64,000 nucleotides of DNA from Flaccisagitta enflata (taxonomy: Eukaryota > Chaetognatha > Sagittoidea > Aphragmophora): contig OZ231126.1 in NCBI GenBank assembly GCA_965153355.1, forward strand, positions 95,976,001 through 96,040,000. Reading direction: 5' to 3'. Shown piece after piece: positions 11,794-26,280 of the stretch (positions are counted from its first letter, which is position 1; each line of letters begins with the position of its first letter). Under the pieces are notes generated by a model. The model saw only the letters and a list, made by a program, of their open reading frames with translations, was not told the DNA's origin and searched no databases. Both the position numbers and the translations under genes were made by a program.

Positions 11794-14757
11794 CACACCG
11801 TGAGGCAAAACCACCCCCGACTTGGAAATACCACCCACCAACCAACTACAGCCGAACACCCTACCCAATCCTCAATCACCATCACCGTGAGGCAAACCAC
11901 CCCCGACTTGGAAATACCACCCACCAACCAACTAGAACCACCCTACCTACCTACCACCACCACACCGTGAGGCAAAAACCACCCCCGACTTGGAAATACC
12001 ACCCACCAACCAACCAGAACCACCCTACCCCACCAATCACCATCACCGTGAGGCAAACCACCCCCGACTTGGAAATACCACCCACCAACCAACTAGAACC
12101 ACCCTACCCACCTCAATCACCATCACCGTGAGGCAAAACCACCCCCGACTTGGAAATACCACCCACCAACCAACTAGAACCACCCTACCCACTCCTCAAT
12201 CACCATCACCGTGAGGCAAACCACCTGACTTAGAAATACCACCCACCAACCAACTAGAACCACCCTACCCACTCTACCTCAATCACCATCACCGTGAGGC
12301 AAAACCACCCCGACTCTGGGAATACCACCCACCAACCAACTAGAACCACTCTACCCACCTCAATCACCATCACCGTGAGGCAAAACCACCCCCGACTTGG
12401 AAATACCACCCACCAACCAACCAGAACCACCCTACCCACCTCAATCACCATCACCGTGAGGGCAAACCACCCCTGACGGAAATACCACCCACCAACCAAC
12501 TAGAACCACCCTACCCACTTAAATACTCACTATCATCATGAGGCACCCACTTTCCCTACACGATGCACTTCCGATCTGAAATACCACCCACCAACCAACT
12601 AGAACCACCTTACCCACCTCAATCACCATCACCGTGAGGCAAAACCACCCCCGACTTGGAAATACCACCCACCAACCAACTAGAACCACCCTACCCACCT
12701 CAATCACCATCACCGTGAGGCAAAACCACCCCCGACTCTGAAATACCACCCACCAACCAACTAGAACCACCCTACCCACCTCAATCACCATCACCGTGAG
12801 GCAAAACCACCCCCGACTTGGAAATACCACCCACCAACCAACTAGAACCACCCTACCCACCTCAATCACCATCACCGTGAGGCAAAAACCCCCCCGACTT
12901 GGAAATACCACCCACCAACCAACTAGAACCACCCTACCCACCAACACCATCACCGTGAGGCAAAACCACCTCTGACTCTGAAATACCACCCACCAACCAA
13001 CTAGAACCACCTCACCCACCTCAATCACCATCACTGTGAGGCAAAATCACCCCTCACTTGGAAATACCACCCACCAACCAACTAGAACCACCTTACCCAC
13101 CTCTCAATCACACCGTGAGGCAAAACCACCCCCCACTTGGAAATACCACCCACCAACCAACTAGAACCACCTTACCCACCTCAATCACCATCATCGTCAG
13201 GCAAAACCACCCCCGACTTGAAAATACCACCCACCAACCAACTAGAACCACCTCCTACCCACCTCAATCACCATCACCGTGAGGGCAGAAAACCACCCCC
13301 GACTTGGGAATACCACCCACCAACCAACTAGAACCACCCTACCCACTCAATCACCATCACCGTGGGAGGCAAACCACCTCGACTTGGAAATACCACCCAC
13401 CAACCAACTAGAACCACCCTACCCACTTAAATATTCACTATCACCGTGAGTAAAACCACCCCTGACTTGGAAATACCACCCACCAACCAACTAGAACCAC
13501 CCTACCCACCTCAATCACCATCACCGTGAGGCAAAACCACCCCCGACTTGGAAATTATCACCCACCAACCAACTAGAACCACCCTACCCACCTCAATCAC
13601 CATCACCGTGAGGCAAACCACCCCCGACTTGGAAATACCACCCACCAACCAACTAGAACCACCTACCACTCAATCACCATCACCGGTGAGGCAAAACCAC
13701 CCCCGACTTGGAACACACCACCAACCAACTAGAACCACCCTACCCACCTCAATCACCATCAACTGTTAGGCAAAACAAGCTCCGACTTGGAAATACCACC
13801 CACCAACCAACTAGAACCACCCTACCCACCTCAATCACCATCACCGTGAGGCAAAACCACCCCCGACTTGGAAATACCACCCACCAACCAACTAGAAACT
13901 ACCCTACCCACTAATCACCATCACCGTGAGGCAAAACCACCCCCGACTTGGAAATACCACCCACCAACCAACTAGAACCACTCTACCCACCTCAATCACC
14001 ATCACCGTGAGGCAAAACCACCCCTGACTTGGAAATACCACCCACCAACCAACTAGAACCACCCTACCCACCTCAATCACCATCACCGTGAGGCAAAACC
14101 ACCCCACACTTGGAAATACCACCCACCAACCAACTAGAACCACCCTACCCACCTCAATCACCATCACTGTACAGGCAAAACCACCCCTGACTTGGAAATA
14201 CCACCCACCAACCAACTAGAACCACCCTACCCACCTCAATCACCATCACCGTGAGGCAAAACCACCCCCGACTTGGAAATACCATCCACCAACCAACTAG
14301 AACCACCCTACCCACCTCAATCACCATCACCGTGAGGCAAAACCACCTCTGACTTGGAAATACCACCCACCAACCAACTAGAACCACCTCCTACCCACCT
14401 CAATCACCATCACCGTGAGGCAAAACCACCCCGACTTGGAAATACCACCCACCAACCAACTAGAACCACCCTACCCACCTCATTCACCATCACCGTGAGG
14501 CAAAACCACCCCCGACTTGGAAATACCACCCACCAAACCAACTAGGAACCACCCTTACCCACCAATCACTATCACCGTGAGGCAAAAAACTACCCCGATT
14601 TGGAAATACCAACTCCACCAACCAACTAGAAACTAATTTAATTGCACTCTCAATCACCATCACCGAGGCAAAACCACCCCTGACTTGGGAAATACCACCC
14701 ACCAACCAACTAGAACCACCTTACCCACCTCAATCACTATCACCGTGAGGCAAGACC
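11794..14757. repeat. 81-bp minisatellite, about 36 copies (left arm only)
   Basis: Unit starts GTGAGGCAAAACCACCCCCG and includes AATACCACCCACCAACCAAC, TAGAACCACCCTACCC and CAATCACCATCACC. Copies carry frequent small indels, unlike the clean microsatellites around it. One unit is replaced in part by adapter-like sequence (12549-12577). The right arm has none; it reads from the 14760-14790 equivalent (44890) through about 40 different bases to the 10300 equivalent. Confidence 0.95.
12549..12577 (+). other. Illumina-adapter-like sequence inside the array
   Basis: CTTTCCCTACACGA followed by TGCA and CTTCCGATCT matches the end of the TruSeq read-1 adapter as I remember it, with two mismatches. 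Its reverse translation contains IGSASCRE, close to the well-known adapter-derived peptide. It replaces part of one 81-bp unit. Best read as library contamination carried into the assembly. Confidence 0.85.
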
Positions 14758-15121
14758 CAGTTGGTTGGTTAGTTGGAAAGGAGCAAGACTCATACACCTC
14801 AAAACCTGATTTTATATCATTTGAAAAACAAAAGTAAGTAGATGATCCAGTGATGTCATAAATAGATATATAAATTCAAGAAAAAATGATTTCAAAGATT
14901 AATTAAAGGGTATAGAAAAAAAGATTCTTTCATCAATAAAGACAAAATTATTGTTTAAAATCATAGCAATAACTAATGACAGCCAACAAATTATATGAAT
15001 ATCTATGTTATTGATATATTTTCCCTTATTTTTCATAATTCATCATTTGATCTCCTCCCTTTTTTTATTGAAAAACTTATTATATAACTTAAATGAATAT
15101 CATAGTGAAACATTCATCAAT
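14758..15121. other. AT-rich unique stretch
   Basis: No repeat family or gene recognised; collinear with 44530-44900 in the right arm, so it is part of the shared arm sequence. Confidence 0.6.
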
Positions 15122-15280
15122 GTGGAAGCAGAAGCGGAAGCGGAAGCTGAAGTGGAAGCGGAAGCGGAAGTGGAAGCGGAATCGGAAGCTATGCCTTCTA
15201 AAGTTGTGGAAGCAGAAGCAGAAGCAGAAGCTATGCTTTTTGAAATAGTGGAAGCAGAAGAAGACGCGGAAGCTGTCAAA
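15122..15280. repeat. GAAGCG hexamer repeat
   Basis: Degenerate GAAGCG/GAAGTG words. The alternating Glu-Ala frame across it is an artefact. It continues after the TA element at 16843 (GGAAACGGAAGCGG), so that element inserted into this repeat. Mirror: 44380-44535. Confidence 0.88.
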
Positions 15281-15289
15281 TCTCAAATA

Positions 15290-17140
<1,851 letters not shown>

Positions 17141-17142
17141 AC

Positions 17143-17560
17143 GAACGTTCGGTGGAAGGTGGTGGTTATGGGTGGATAGAGTTGAGATAGGCCTAAGAGC
17201 TTGATAGGTGGTCATTTAGGGCCAGTGTGATGGTGGAAGGTGGTGGTTATGGGTGGATAGAGTTGAGATAGGCCTAAGAGCTTGATAGGTGGTCATTTAG
17301 GGCCAGTGTGATGGTGGAAGGTGGTGGTTATGGGTGGATAGAGTTGAGATAGGCCTAAGAGCTTGATAGGTGGTCATTTAGGGCCAGTGTGATGGTGGAA
17401 GGTGGTGGTTATGGGTGGATAGAGTTGAGATAGGCCTAAGAGCTTGATAGGTGGTCATTTAGGGCCAGTGTGATGGTGGAAGGTCTCATTTACTGGGGTG
17501 GATAGAGTTGAGATAGATGTTGATAAAGAGCTTGATAGGTGGTCATTTAGGGCCAGTGTG
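17143..17560. repeat. 81-bp minisatellite, five copies
   Basis: Unit from GGTGGAAGGTGGTGG through GGCCTAAGAGCTTGATAGGT to GGGCCAGTGTGAT, spaced exactly 81 in the first four copies. Mirror array with five copies: 42140-42545. Different sequence from the 11794 array although the period is the same. Confidence 0.96.
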
Positions 17561-17627
17561 CAGACTGCGCGCAGCCACTCAAATCCGCAAATCACCCTTT
17601 CTTGATTTTTTTTTGTTTGAGATAAAT

Positions 17628-17965
<338 letters not shown>

Positions 17966-18212
17966 CACCATCATGTTCCTCACTACCATTATCATCATAA
18001 TTTTGCCATCAACTTCCTCGTCACATCACAAATCTATCCTTTTCCTCTTCTCCAGCATGAACTGTACTATGCATTCACCTCATTAATAGCGTTCTGCTCC
18101 ATTTTTTTCTCCCCATGTCCTCTGTCTCTGTCCTTTCCTGTCTGTCTTACATTCTATTTGTGGTCTGTCTCTGAATGTCCCAACCTCGGTGGCTTTTACT
18201 GAATGACTTATT

Positions 18213-18305
18213 GGTGGCGGACACGCAACTCCACGCTTTGCTGTGTTGGTCGGTCCATTTGTCGGTCCATCCATCCAAAACATTTTTTAATTGCAAGCGG
18301 TTTTT
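18213..18305 (-). mobile_element. Hairpin-family fragment fused to composite element
   Basis: GGTGGCGGACACGCAACTCC hairpin relic, GTCGGTCCATTTGTCGG, then AATTGCAAGCGGTTTTT running directly into GGGCAGCGG of the next element. Mirror: 41468-41560. Confidence 0.72.
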
Positions 18306-19061
18306 GGGCAGCGGCCCCGGGGGGGCCGATGACCTATAATTCCACATAGGGCAATTTTCTCCGAGTTTCCGTCGTGGGTACGTCCCAAGCCTCAAAACAA
18401 GCCTCCCCCGGACTACAAATGAAGCCCTTTGCAGATCAAATCAGGCCTCAGGCACCGTCAGGCCTTTCAGACCCCAAACAAACTTTCTGACCCGATCAGG
18501 CCTCTCAAGACCCCAGGCACCCAGACCTAAATCAGGCCTCTTAGATTCCCAATCAGGCCTCTCAGACCCTAAATCAGGCCTCTCAGACCCTAAATCAGGC
18601 CTCTCAGACCCCAAATTAAGCTTAGAGACCCCAAATCAAGCATCTCAAGACCCTAAATCAGGCCCTTTCAGACCCCAAATCAGACTGCTGAGACCCCAAA
18701 TCAGGCCTCTCAGAACCAAATCAGGCCTCTCAGATCCATATCAGGCCTGTTGGACCCCAAATCAGGCCTTCCAGACCCCAAACCAGGCCCTTTCAGACGC
18801 CAAATTAGACTCCTAAGCCCCCAAATCACTCCCTTTCAGACCCCAAATCATGCCTCTCAGACCCTAAATCAGACCTTTCAGACACAAAATCAGGCCTCTC
18901 AGCCCCCCAACCTAGCTTTTCAAACCGGTGAAAATTGTCCTATGTGGAATCATAAGTCATCGGCCCCTCCGGGGCCGCTGCCCCTCTCATAATCTCATTC
19001 CCACATACACTAACTTAGGGGCATCGGGTACCGCTGACCATGTAACGCTTTTTGCGACTAT
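18306..19061 (-). mobile_element. Composite element with minisatellite core
   Basis: Inverted end GGGCAGCGGCCCC...CCGATGACCTATAATTCC, CATAGGGCAATTTTCTCC. A core of TCAGGCCTCTCAGACCCCAA units follows. The opposite inverted end (GAAAATTGTCCTATGTGG, CCGGGGCCGCTGCCC) comes next, then the head CATCGGGTACCGCTGACCAT and AACGCTTTTTGCGACTATT. Mirror: 40697-41467. Confidence 0.88.
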
Positions 19062-19069
19062 TCCTTTTT

Positions 19070-19137
19070 GGGCAGCGGCCCCAAAGGGGTCAATGACCTA
19101 TGCTTTCACACACATGGGGAATTTTCTCCTCCTGACG
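19070..19137 (+). mobile_element. Solo composite-family inverted end (left arm only)
   Basis: GGGCAGCGGCCCCAAAGGGG, TGACCTATGCTTTCACACAC, GGGGAATTTTCTCC. The mirror location (40634-40696) instead carries an ACAAGGCCGTACAAATGGC hairpin-family start, so the arms differ here. Confidence 0.75.
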
Positions 19138-19183
19138 GTATATATCTCTGTGTGTCTGTGTGTCTGTGTGTCTTTGTGTCTGG

Positions 19184-19292
<109 letters not shown>

Positions 19293-19529
19293 TCTCTGGA
19301 AATTCATTGCCCAATAACATTTGAAACCATAATTTTCCTTTGAGGGGCGGGTGTTGTTTAAAGTAAATTAACCACTTCCATAAAATGAACTCATCAATAA
19401 TAGGAATCGAGGCCCTGAGCTAAGATGACTGTCAGAAACTAAATGGCACACTTATTGCCAGAGTTTTGTACACATTTGTTGATTGATGGCACAACATGTG
19501 AAAGGTTGCTCAAAATAGTGATATGATTA

Positions 19530-19605
19530 AAGCTGGATACAAGGCTACCCCAGTGGGTAAAGGTTGAATTTGAGGTCACAAGGGTATTTGGGAAGGAGCA
19601 GTGAG
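19530..19605 (+). mobile_element. Hairpin-family relic
   Basis: GCTGGATACAAGGCTACCCC, GAGGTCACAAGGGTATTTGG, GAAGGAGCAGTGAG; no hairpin. Mirror: 40193-40268. Confidence 0.6.
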
Positions 19606-19944
19606 AAGAAGCAAATGAAGGAAAACAAACTCAGAATCAGTAGAAAAAATGATTGATCAACATCAAAGGGAAGATTTTATCATTTACATAGAATCCTTCT
19701 GAGAAAGCTTAACCAAACCACACTAGTTAGATTTTGAAAGTGAAAGATCTTCCTCTCCATTCCACTTTAGTCCGAAATTCGGCCTGGCGTGTTTGCCCCT
19801 ATAGGACTCCCTCACATCCCCGCCTACCCATCCTTTAGAAATAAAACCCATCGCAAATCGCGCCTGTCTTTTTGGTATCATTGCCACTGATGTATAAAAA
19901 AAAGCCTTCGCAATCCAATGCAACAACGACCAAAAAATTCCCTC

Positions 19945-20024
19945 CTCCTTCTTCTTCTTCTTCTTCTTCTTCTTCTTCTTCTTCTTCTTCTTCTTCTTCT
20001 TCTTCTTCTTCTTCTTCTTCTTCT
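19945..20024. repeat. (TTC)n microsatellite
   Basis: Pure here; its mirror (GAA)n at 39751-39850 is interrupted by GAGAGAAG. Confidence 0.97.
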
Positions 20025-20134
20025 TTAACCTAACTTCTTCTTTTTGTGCCCAACAAGCCAGAAAGGCCCCCGGGTCATCGATGTGAAGACAACACAGAAA
20101 AATCCCCATCTCTACGGAATTCAAATAGTCTTTG

Positions 20135-20418
20135 GGCGTGTTAATACTGATGAAAACAATCGCGATTGTTTCTCTTTATCACGTTTACAGTGTGAACACC
20201 TATTTATAAATCTTATCTGTTCTACAAGGGAGTGAGCAAAGTGAGTGAGCAAGTGTGTGAATAGATTGATAAAACATAGTGAGCATAGTGCTGCTGAGCG
20301 ATAGAGTGGAGTGAGCACCGCTCACTGGGTGGTGTGAGCGAAGAAAAGTAAGGAGCGACCAAACGGCTGATTAAAAACGCGGTTATCTGTGACTAGAAAC
20401 GCGCCCTTTGCTAGCACA
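20135..20418. repeat. GCTCACTC-family repeat with perfect palindrome
   Basis: Contains AAACAATCGCGATTGTTT (perfect 18-base palindrome), CACGTTTACAGTGTGAACAC, repeated GAGTGAGCA words, and ends TGACTAGAAACGCGCCC. Mirror: 39375-39665. Confidence 0.78.
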
Positions 20419-20683
20419 CGAGAGAAGGAGGAGCGGGTGTCTATACGAGAAAAGAATAATAGAGATTAGACAACTGAGGAAAAGGAGAGAGGGTTGAGTT
20501 GAGGGCGTTGGAGAAAAAAGAGTCTGGAGGACTTTTGTGAGGTCGAAGGGTTCCAGAATCTAGAAATGTACGTGCTCAAGCTCAATCTTGAATTCTTTTT
20601 TTTAGCGGGGCGCAAATTTTTGAGAACAATTTTTTAGAGAATAAGGAAATACAAAAAAAGTTTTCAAGAGCGAATGAAAATTG

Positions 20684-20857
20684 AAGGCCGGATACAAAGA
20701 TACCCAAGTCGCGCGCGGGTGGGCACTGGGCAGAAGCAGTGATGAGATAGAGCAATACTACTTGGGTCAACACTACTTGGGCAGTGTAAGTGTTAACAAC
20801 AGACCGAAGCGACGGACCACCCAACGCAGCAGAATATTGAGTCGGGTGCACGCTACT
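20684..20857 (+). mobile_element. Hairpin-family element
   Basis: AAGGCCGGATACAAAGATAC, AAGTCGCGCGCGGGTGGGCA, GGGCAGAAGCAGTGATGAG, hairpin AGTCGGGTGCACGCTACT (20840-20857), then AAAAATAATG. Mirror: 38936-39110. Confidence 0.83.
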
Positions 20858-20931
20858 AAAAATAATGATTAAAAAAGGCGAATAACACCTTCGTTGGTTT
20901 GAGTGTGAGTGATCTGAATGCAGATAGCATT

Positions 20932-21060
20932 AAAACAAGGCCCGATACAAGGCTTCCCAAGTCGCGTGCGGGTGGGAAGGGGCGATATTTTAAGTCAATG
21001 AAGCACTTAGGCAGGAACAGTAAGGCCAACGCCCTCAAAAAAAAAAAAAGAAAAAAAATA
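20932..21060 (+). mobile_element. Hairpin-family fragment (no hairpin)
   Basis: ACAAGGCCCGATACAAGGC, AAGTCGCGTGCGGGTGGGAA, GGCAGGAACAGTAAGGCC, ending in an A-rich tract. Mirror: 38745-38862. Confidence 0.75.
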
Positions 21061-21221
21061 CATAAAAAACACAAGGTTATTTAGAGGACAGGAATCCTAA
21101 GAATTGTGCCATTTCTGTTGTTGAGAAGAAAAACATGGTTTTCAGGCGTAAGTTTCAATCATTAGGTATTCAATCTGGGTTGTATTGAAGGGTAGCAAGA
21201 CTTTAAACGTCAAAGACAAAT

Positions 21222-21807
21222 AGTCGCAAAAGCGTTACATGGTCAGCGGTACCCGATGCCCCTAAGTTAGTGTGTGTGGGAATTAGATTATGAGAGGGGC
21301 AGCGGCCCCGGAGGGGCCGATGACCTATGATTCCACATAGGACAATTTTCTCCGGTTTGAGAAGCTGGTTTGGAGGGCTGAGAGGCCTGATTTTGGCTCT
21401 GAAAGGTCTGATTCAGGGTATGAGAGGCGTGGTTTGGGGTCTGAGAGGCTTGCTTTGGGGTCTGAAAGGCCTTATTTGGGTCTGAGGGGTCTAATTTAGG
21501 GTCTGAAAAGCCTGACATGGGATCTGATGCCTGATTTGCATCTGAGAGGCCTAATTTGGGGTCTGAGAAGCCTGATCTGGGGTCTGGGATGCCTGATTTG
21601 GTGTCTGAGAGGCCTGATTTGGGGTCTGGGAGGCCTGATTTGAGGTCTGAGAAGCCTGATTTGGGGTCAGAAAGGTCTGATTTGGAGTTGAAAAGGCCTG
21701 ATTTGGGGTCTGAAAGGCTTTGAGGCTTGGGGGGGGGACGTACGGAAACCGGAGAAAATTGCCCTATGTGGAATCATAGGTCATCGGCCCCTCCGGGGCC
21801 GCTGCCC
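21222..21807 (+). mobile_element. Composite element with minisatellite core
   Basis: Head AGTCGCAAAAGCGTTACATG and GGTCAGCGGTACCCGATGCC, end GGGGCAGCGGCCCCGGAGGG, core of GGCCTGATTTGGGGTCTGAG units, closing end GGAGAAAATTGCCCTATGTG ... CCGGGGCCGCTGCCC. The best-preserved copy of the family. Mirror: 37985-38573. Confidence 0.9.
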
Positions 21808-21944
21808 AAAAGGGGGAAAGCCAGACATGCGTATCATATTTTCAACTCTTTCATTTTAATGTGATTTTATTGCATTTCTAGAAGATAAGGTTCAGTGTCT
21901 ACGAGGGAGAGAGCTCACATATCAAATAACAAAGCCATTAGTAG

Positions 21945-22170
21945 TTGCTTGCGGGTGGGTAGGGGCAGAAACGCGTGTGGACAGCGGCGGTGTCTTGGTG
22001 GATGGGGGCTGTAATGTGGCAGGGCAGGAGCCGTCACGCTCCAAAATGGTTATTTCAGCCGATTTCGGTTAATCCAAAATTTCGCGTTACCATCCTTTTG
22101 ACCTATCTACCTATGGACCTACCTACGGACCCGTCTACGTACATACCCTCTTTTAGTGTCGCTAAATAAG
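21945..22170 (+). mobile_element. Probable decayed hairpin-family element
   Basis: GTTGCTTGCGGGTGGGTAGG near the start, CTACCTACGGACCCGTC repeats, then TTTTAGTGTCGCTAAATAAG where a hairpin would be. Weakly supported. Mirror: 37619-37855. 22171-22500 after it is unrecognised. Confidence 0.45.
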
Positions 22171-22524
22171 CGGTTAACAACGACGGTTTCGTAGGTAAAT
22201 GGACAAAGGCGTTAGAGAAAGACGGACGGATGAATTAGAAGCAACAAGCTCGATATATCGACTTATCCACACACAGAGAGACATGGAGGTAAAGAGAGGG
22301 TTGGTTGGTAGCCACGGTGGGGCTTCCCAGCGCGTTTAGATTCAACTGCAGGCGAAACATTTACGAGAAAATCGAACTTGGAAGGCTTTCCCGCTTTTCT
22401 ACTTCTGGCAGGCATGAACAAAACGAATATTCAAAGGACAGACAAATAATGAAAATGAAAAAAAAAATGCAAGAGTATAACCATGAATAGAAAAGCATAC
22501 TCATTTATAAATTGATAAAAAAAA

Positions 22525-22715
22525 ACAAGGCCGTGTACACGGCTAGTCAAGTCGCGTGCGGATTGGCAGTGGTAGTGATAAATCAAGCATTTGGGCAAGA
22601 GCAGTACCGCAAAAACCACGCGTAGTTGCCAAAAAGGCAATAGCGACAAACAGAGCAACGAAAGGATGGACGGACCAACAGACATAGCGAATTATAAGGT
22701 CGCGTGCACGCGACT
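22525..22715 (+). mobile_element. Hairpin-family element, intact
   Basis: ACAAGGCCGTGTACACGGCT start, containing the 14-base palindrome GCCGTGTACACGGC. Then CAAGTCGCGTGCGGATTGGC, GGACGGACCAACAGAC, ATTATAAGG and hairpin TCGCGTGCACGCGA (stem closed by G-C). Mirror: 37079-37270. Confidence 0.88.
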
Positions 22716-23710
<995 letters not shown>

Positions 23711-24049
23711 ATCCGAAATCATCTTTGTGGGCTGTGCAAAAAAATCTCCATTTAGTAAAAGAGTCAGTTCATCAGCTGTTCTCCGTTTGTCTGTACCTTG
23801 TCTGTCTTTGACTTCACTCTCATTTGCAAGGATCAGTGCGGATAATTGTATGCCTTTCTCTTTTTATTTTTTTCTCTTCTTTTTTTCGTCTATGCCAACT
23901 TTTTTCCTCTGTCTCTCTCTCTCTTTTTTTTTCTCTCCTGGCAATTTCGCATCTTCTCTCTCTTTTCCATTGTAATGCGTCTTTTCAAGTCCGTTTTTAT
24001 GTGCCTGTCAGGCGGATCCTTTCCACGTGGCAGTTGTTCGTGTAGTTCT

Positions 24050-24200
24050 TATTCGCGGATAAGCGACTCTACACCTTGGTCTGTGGGTCGGTCCGTCTGT
24101 CCTTCGGTCGGTCCGTAACATTTTGGAATTACGAGCGGTTTTTGCACTACTGCTCCTACCCAACCGTCCACAACTGGATTGCCGTGTATCTGGCCTTGTT
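24050..24200 (-). mobile_element. Hairpin-family element abutting composite
   Basis: TTCGCGGATAAGCGACTC decayed hairpin, GGTCGGTCCGTCTGTCC, CTGCTCCTACCCAACCGTCC, CCGTGTATCTGGCCTTGTT. The composite element begins six bases later. Mirror: 35901-36046. Confidence 0.78.
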
Positions 24201-24205
24201 TTGAT

Positions 24206-24870
24206 GGGCAGCGCCCCAGGGAGCCGATGGCCGATGTCCTGTAGGACACAGGGGTGAATTTCCATCTGTCCATCCATCTGTTCCCCCCCCCTGGCCCCTG
24301 CCAGGCCGCAAATCAGCTTTCTCAAGCCCAAAATCAGCCCTCTCAGACCCAAATCAGTCCTCTCAGGCCCAAAACTTGGCCCTCTCAGACCCAAAATCAG
24401 CCCTCTCAGGCCTAATATCAGCACTCACAGGTCCAAAATTAGCTCTCTAGGGCGCTAAATCAGCCTTGCCAGGCTAAAAATCAATCTTTTCAGACCCCTC
24501 AAACCTAAAATTTGATCAACTACAGGGGTTTTCAGAATTCTAACTAGTTAACTAGCTAGTTACAGTTGATTATTGCGGTTCCTACTCAGGTCTCTATTCT
24601 GCCCTCATCCCTGATCCTATTTGAGCCTTAGGACCTCCTAAATCAGCCCAATACTGGGCTTCAGTCAATCAAATCAGCCCTTTATTGTGCTCAATCAAAT
24701 CAGCCCTTTATTGTGCCTTCTCAGGACGTCCGAAAATTCACCCCTGGCCCTGTGTCCTACAGGACATCGGTCCTTTAAGGACGCAGCCCTGCTCTCACTC
24801 CATTTCTTCAGCTGATCACTCCAAGCAAGGCATCGGGTACCGCTGACCATGTGCGGTCCTTGGATGACTA
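24206..24870 (-). mobile_element. Composite element, divergent ends
   Basis: GGGCAGCGCCCCAGG, then GATGTCCTGTAGGACACAGG, which forms a different hairpin from the usual CCTATG...CATAGG at the same position. Core of CAGCCCTCTCAGACCCAAAA units; closing end CCTGTGTCCTACAGGACATC, GTCCTTTAAGGAC; head GCATCGGGTACCGCTGACCA. Mirror: 35261-35891. A 115-residue open frame over the end is a by-product. Confidence 0.85.
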
Positions 24871-25340
24871 GTTTCTTTGTAAGCTCGAGCTCGGGGACGT
24901 ATGTATGTGTGATATTTGACATTCCAGGGTGTCCATATGCAAATGTGTTTACGATCACATCATCACAGTTAGGACTAGAATTAAAAGTCCTCTCTTGAAA
25001 CAAAAAAAAGGTGCATTCACTTGAAGCATCCATGTTTCTCAAAATAGTTTTGCGTGCTAAAAAAACGAAAGATAAGTGAATATCAAAGAAATGATAAAAC
25101 GCTCAAGAATAAAGAATTAAGCATTTAGAATTAATTATTTCGAAATAGGTATTTTGAATTCATTTCCCCATAATAACGGATACTCTCCAATTGTGATGAT
25201 TTAATCAAGACAACTTTTGCACATTAGACATGATAACGACATTTGTGAACGAGTATGTCTCTGTCAGTCTATCTTTGTCCATCGGTTCGTCTGACTCTGT
25301 GCCCATCTGTCGGTGGATATATCCAACTTCCTGTCTGTCC

Positions 25341-25551
<211 letters not shown>

Positions 25552-25765
25552 GTTTCTCGCTTGCCTGCGTCTCCTCGAATGATGAAAGACAAAACAGGAC
25601 TGAGATTAGAGGAGTGATGTAGGCCGAACGTTTGCCAAATGAGTCTTAAAGTCAAATGTTTTAACATGAAAAAGAAATTAGGGAGGATGAGAAAAAATTC
25701 AAAAAGACTAAACGAGAGATGGTAAAAGAGAGAGAGAAAAAAGAGACGAAAAGGAAAATGATTTG

Positions 25766-25770
<5 letters not shown>

Positions 25771-25848
<78 letters not shown>
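25771..25848. repeat. (GA)n microsatellite
   Basis: Mirror (CT)n 34260-34368 is longer. 25849-26280 is unique shared arm sequence with no recognised feature. Confidence 0.97.
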
Positions 25849-25851
<3 letters not shown>

Positions 25852-26280
25852 AACAGATAAACACTGTATGAGTAAAATGGACATAGACCCTGATACACCA
25901 TCACGGTAAATCGATAACTATGAATTATTTACTTTGTTTATCTTCTTTCGCCAGTATTGTTCATTTATAAATACTTTTCTCTTCAAGTTCATGAGAATAA
26001 TTCCAAATCAGCATCACATTCTTAATGACTATAACAGTGGGGTCCATATTTTTGTTTGGGAATAGATTGAAAATGGAAAAAATCTAAAGATCTTATAAGC
26101 TTGTGGATAGTGGTTTTACCAAAGCAATGATTGATGCTAGTTTTCCCCAATGGTAGAGTTGGTAGAGTCGGTAGACATGAAGATGGGAAAGACTGAGGTG
26201 AAAACAGACAGACATAAAGATCCTTGATTATCTATGGAGATCAAACTCATTGACTATTCAGGGTTTTCGATTTTAAAATA

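Noticed and set aside
11794-14757. CRISPR-like regular array
   Set aside because: The whole 81-bp period is repeated; there are no unique spacers, and the context is eukaryotic.
24695-25042. 115-residue open frame, identical in both arms
   Set aside because: It runs across a composite-element end and head; identity follows from arm identity, not selection.
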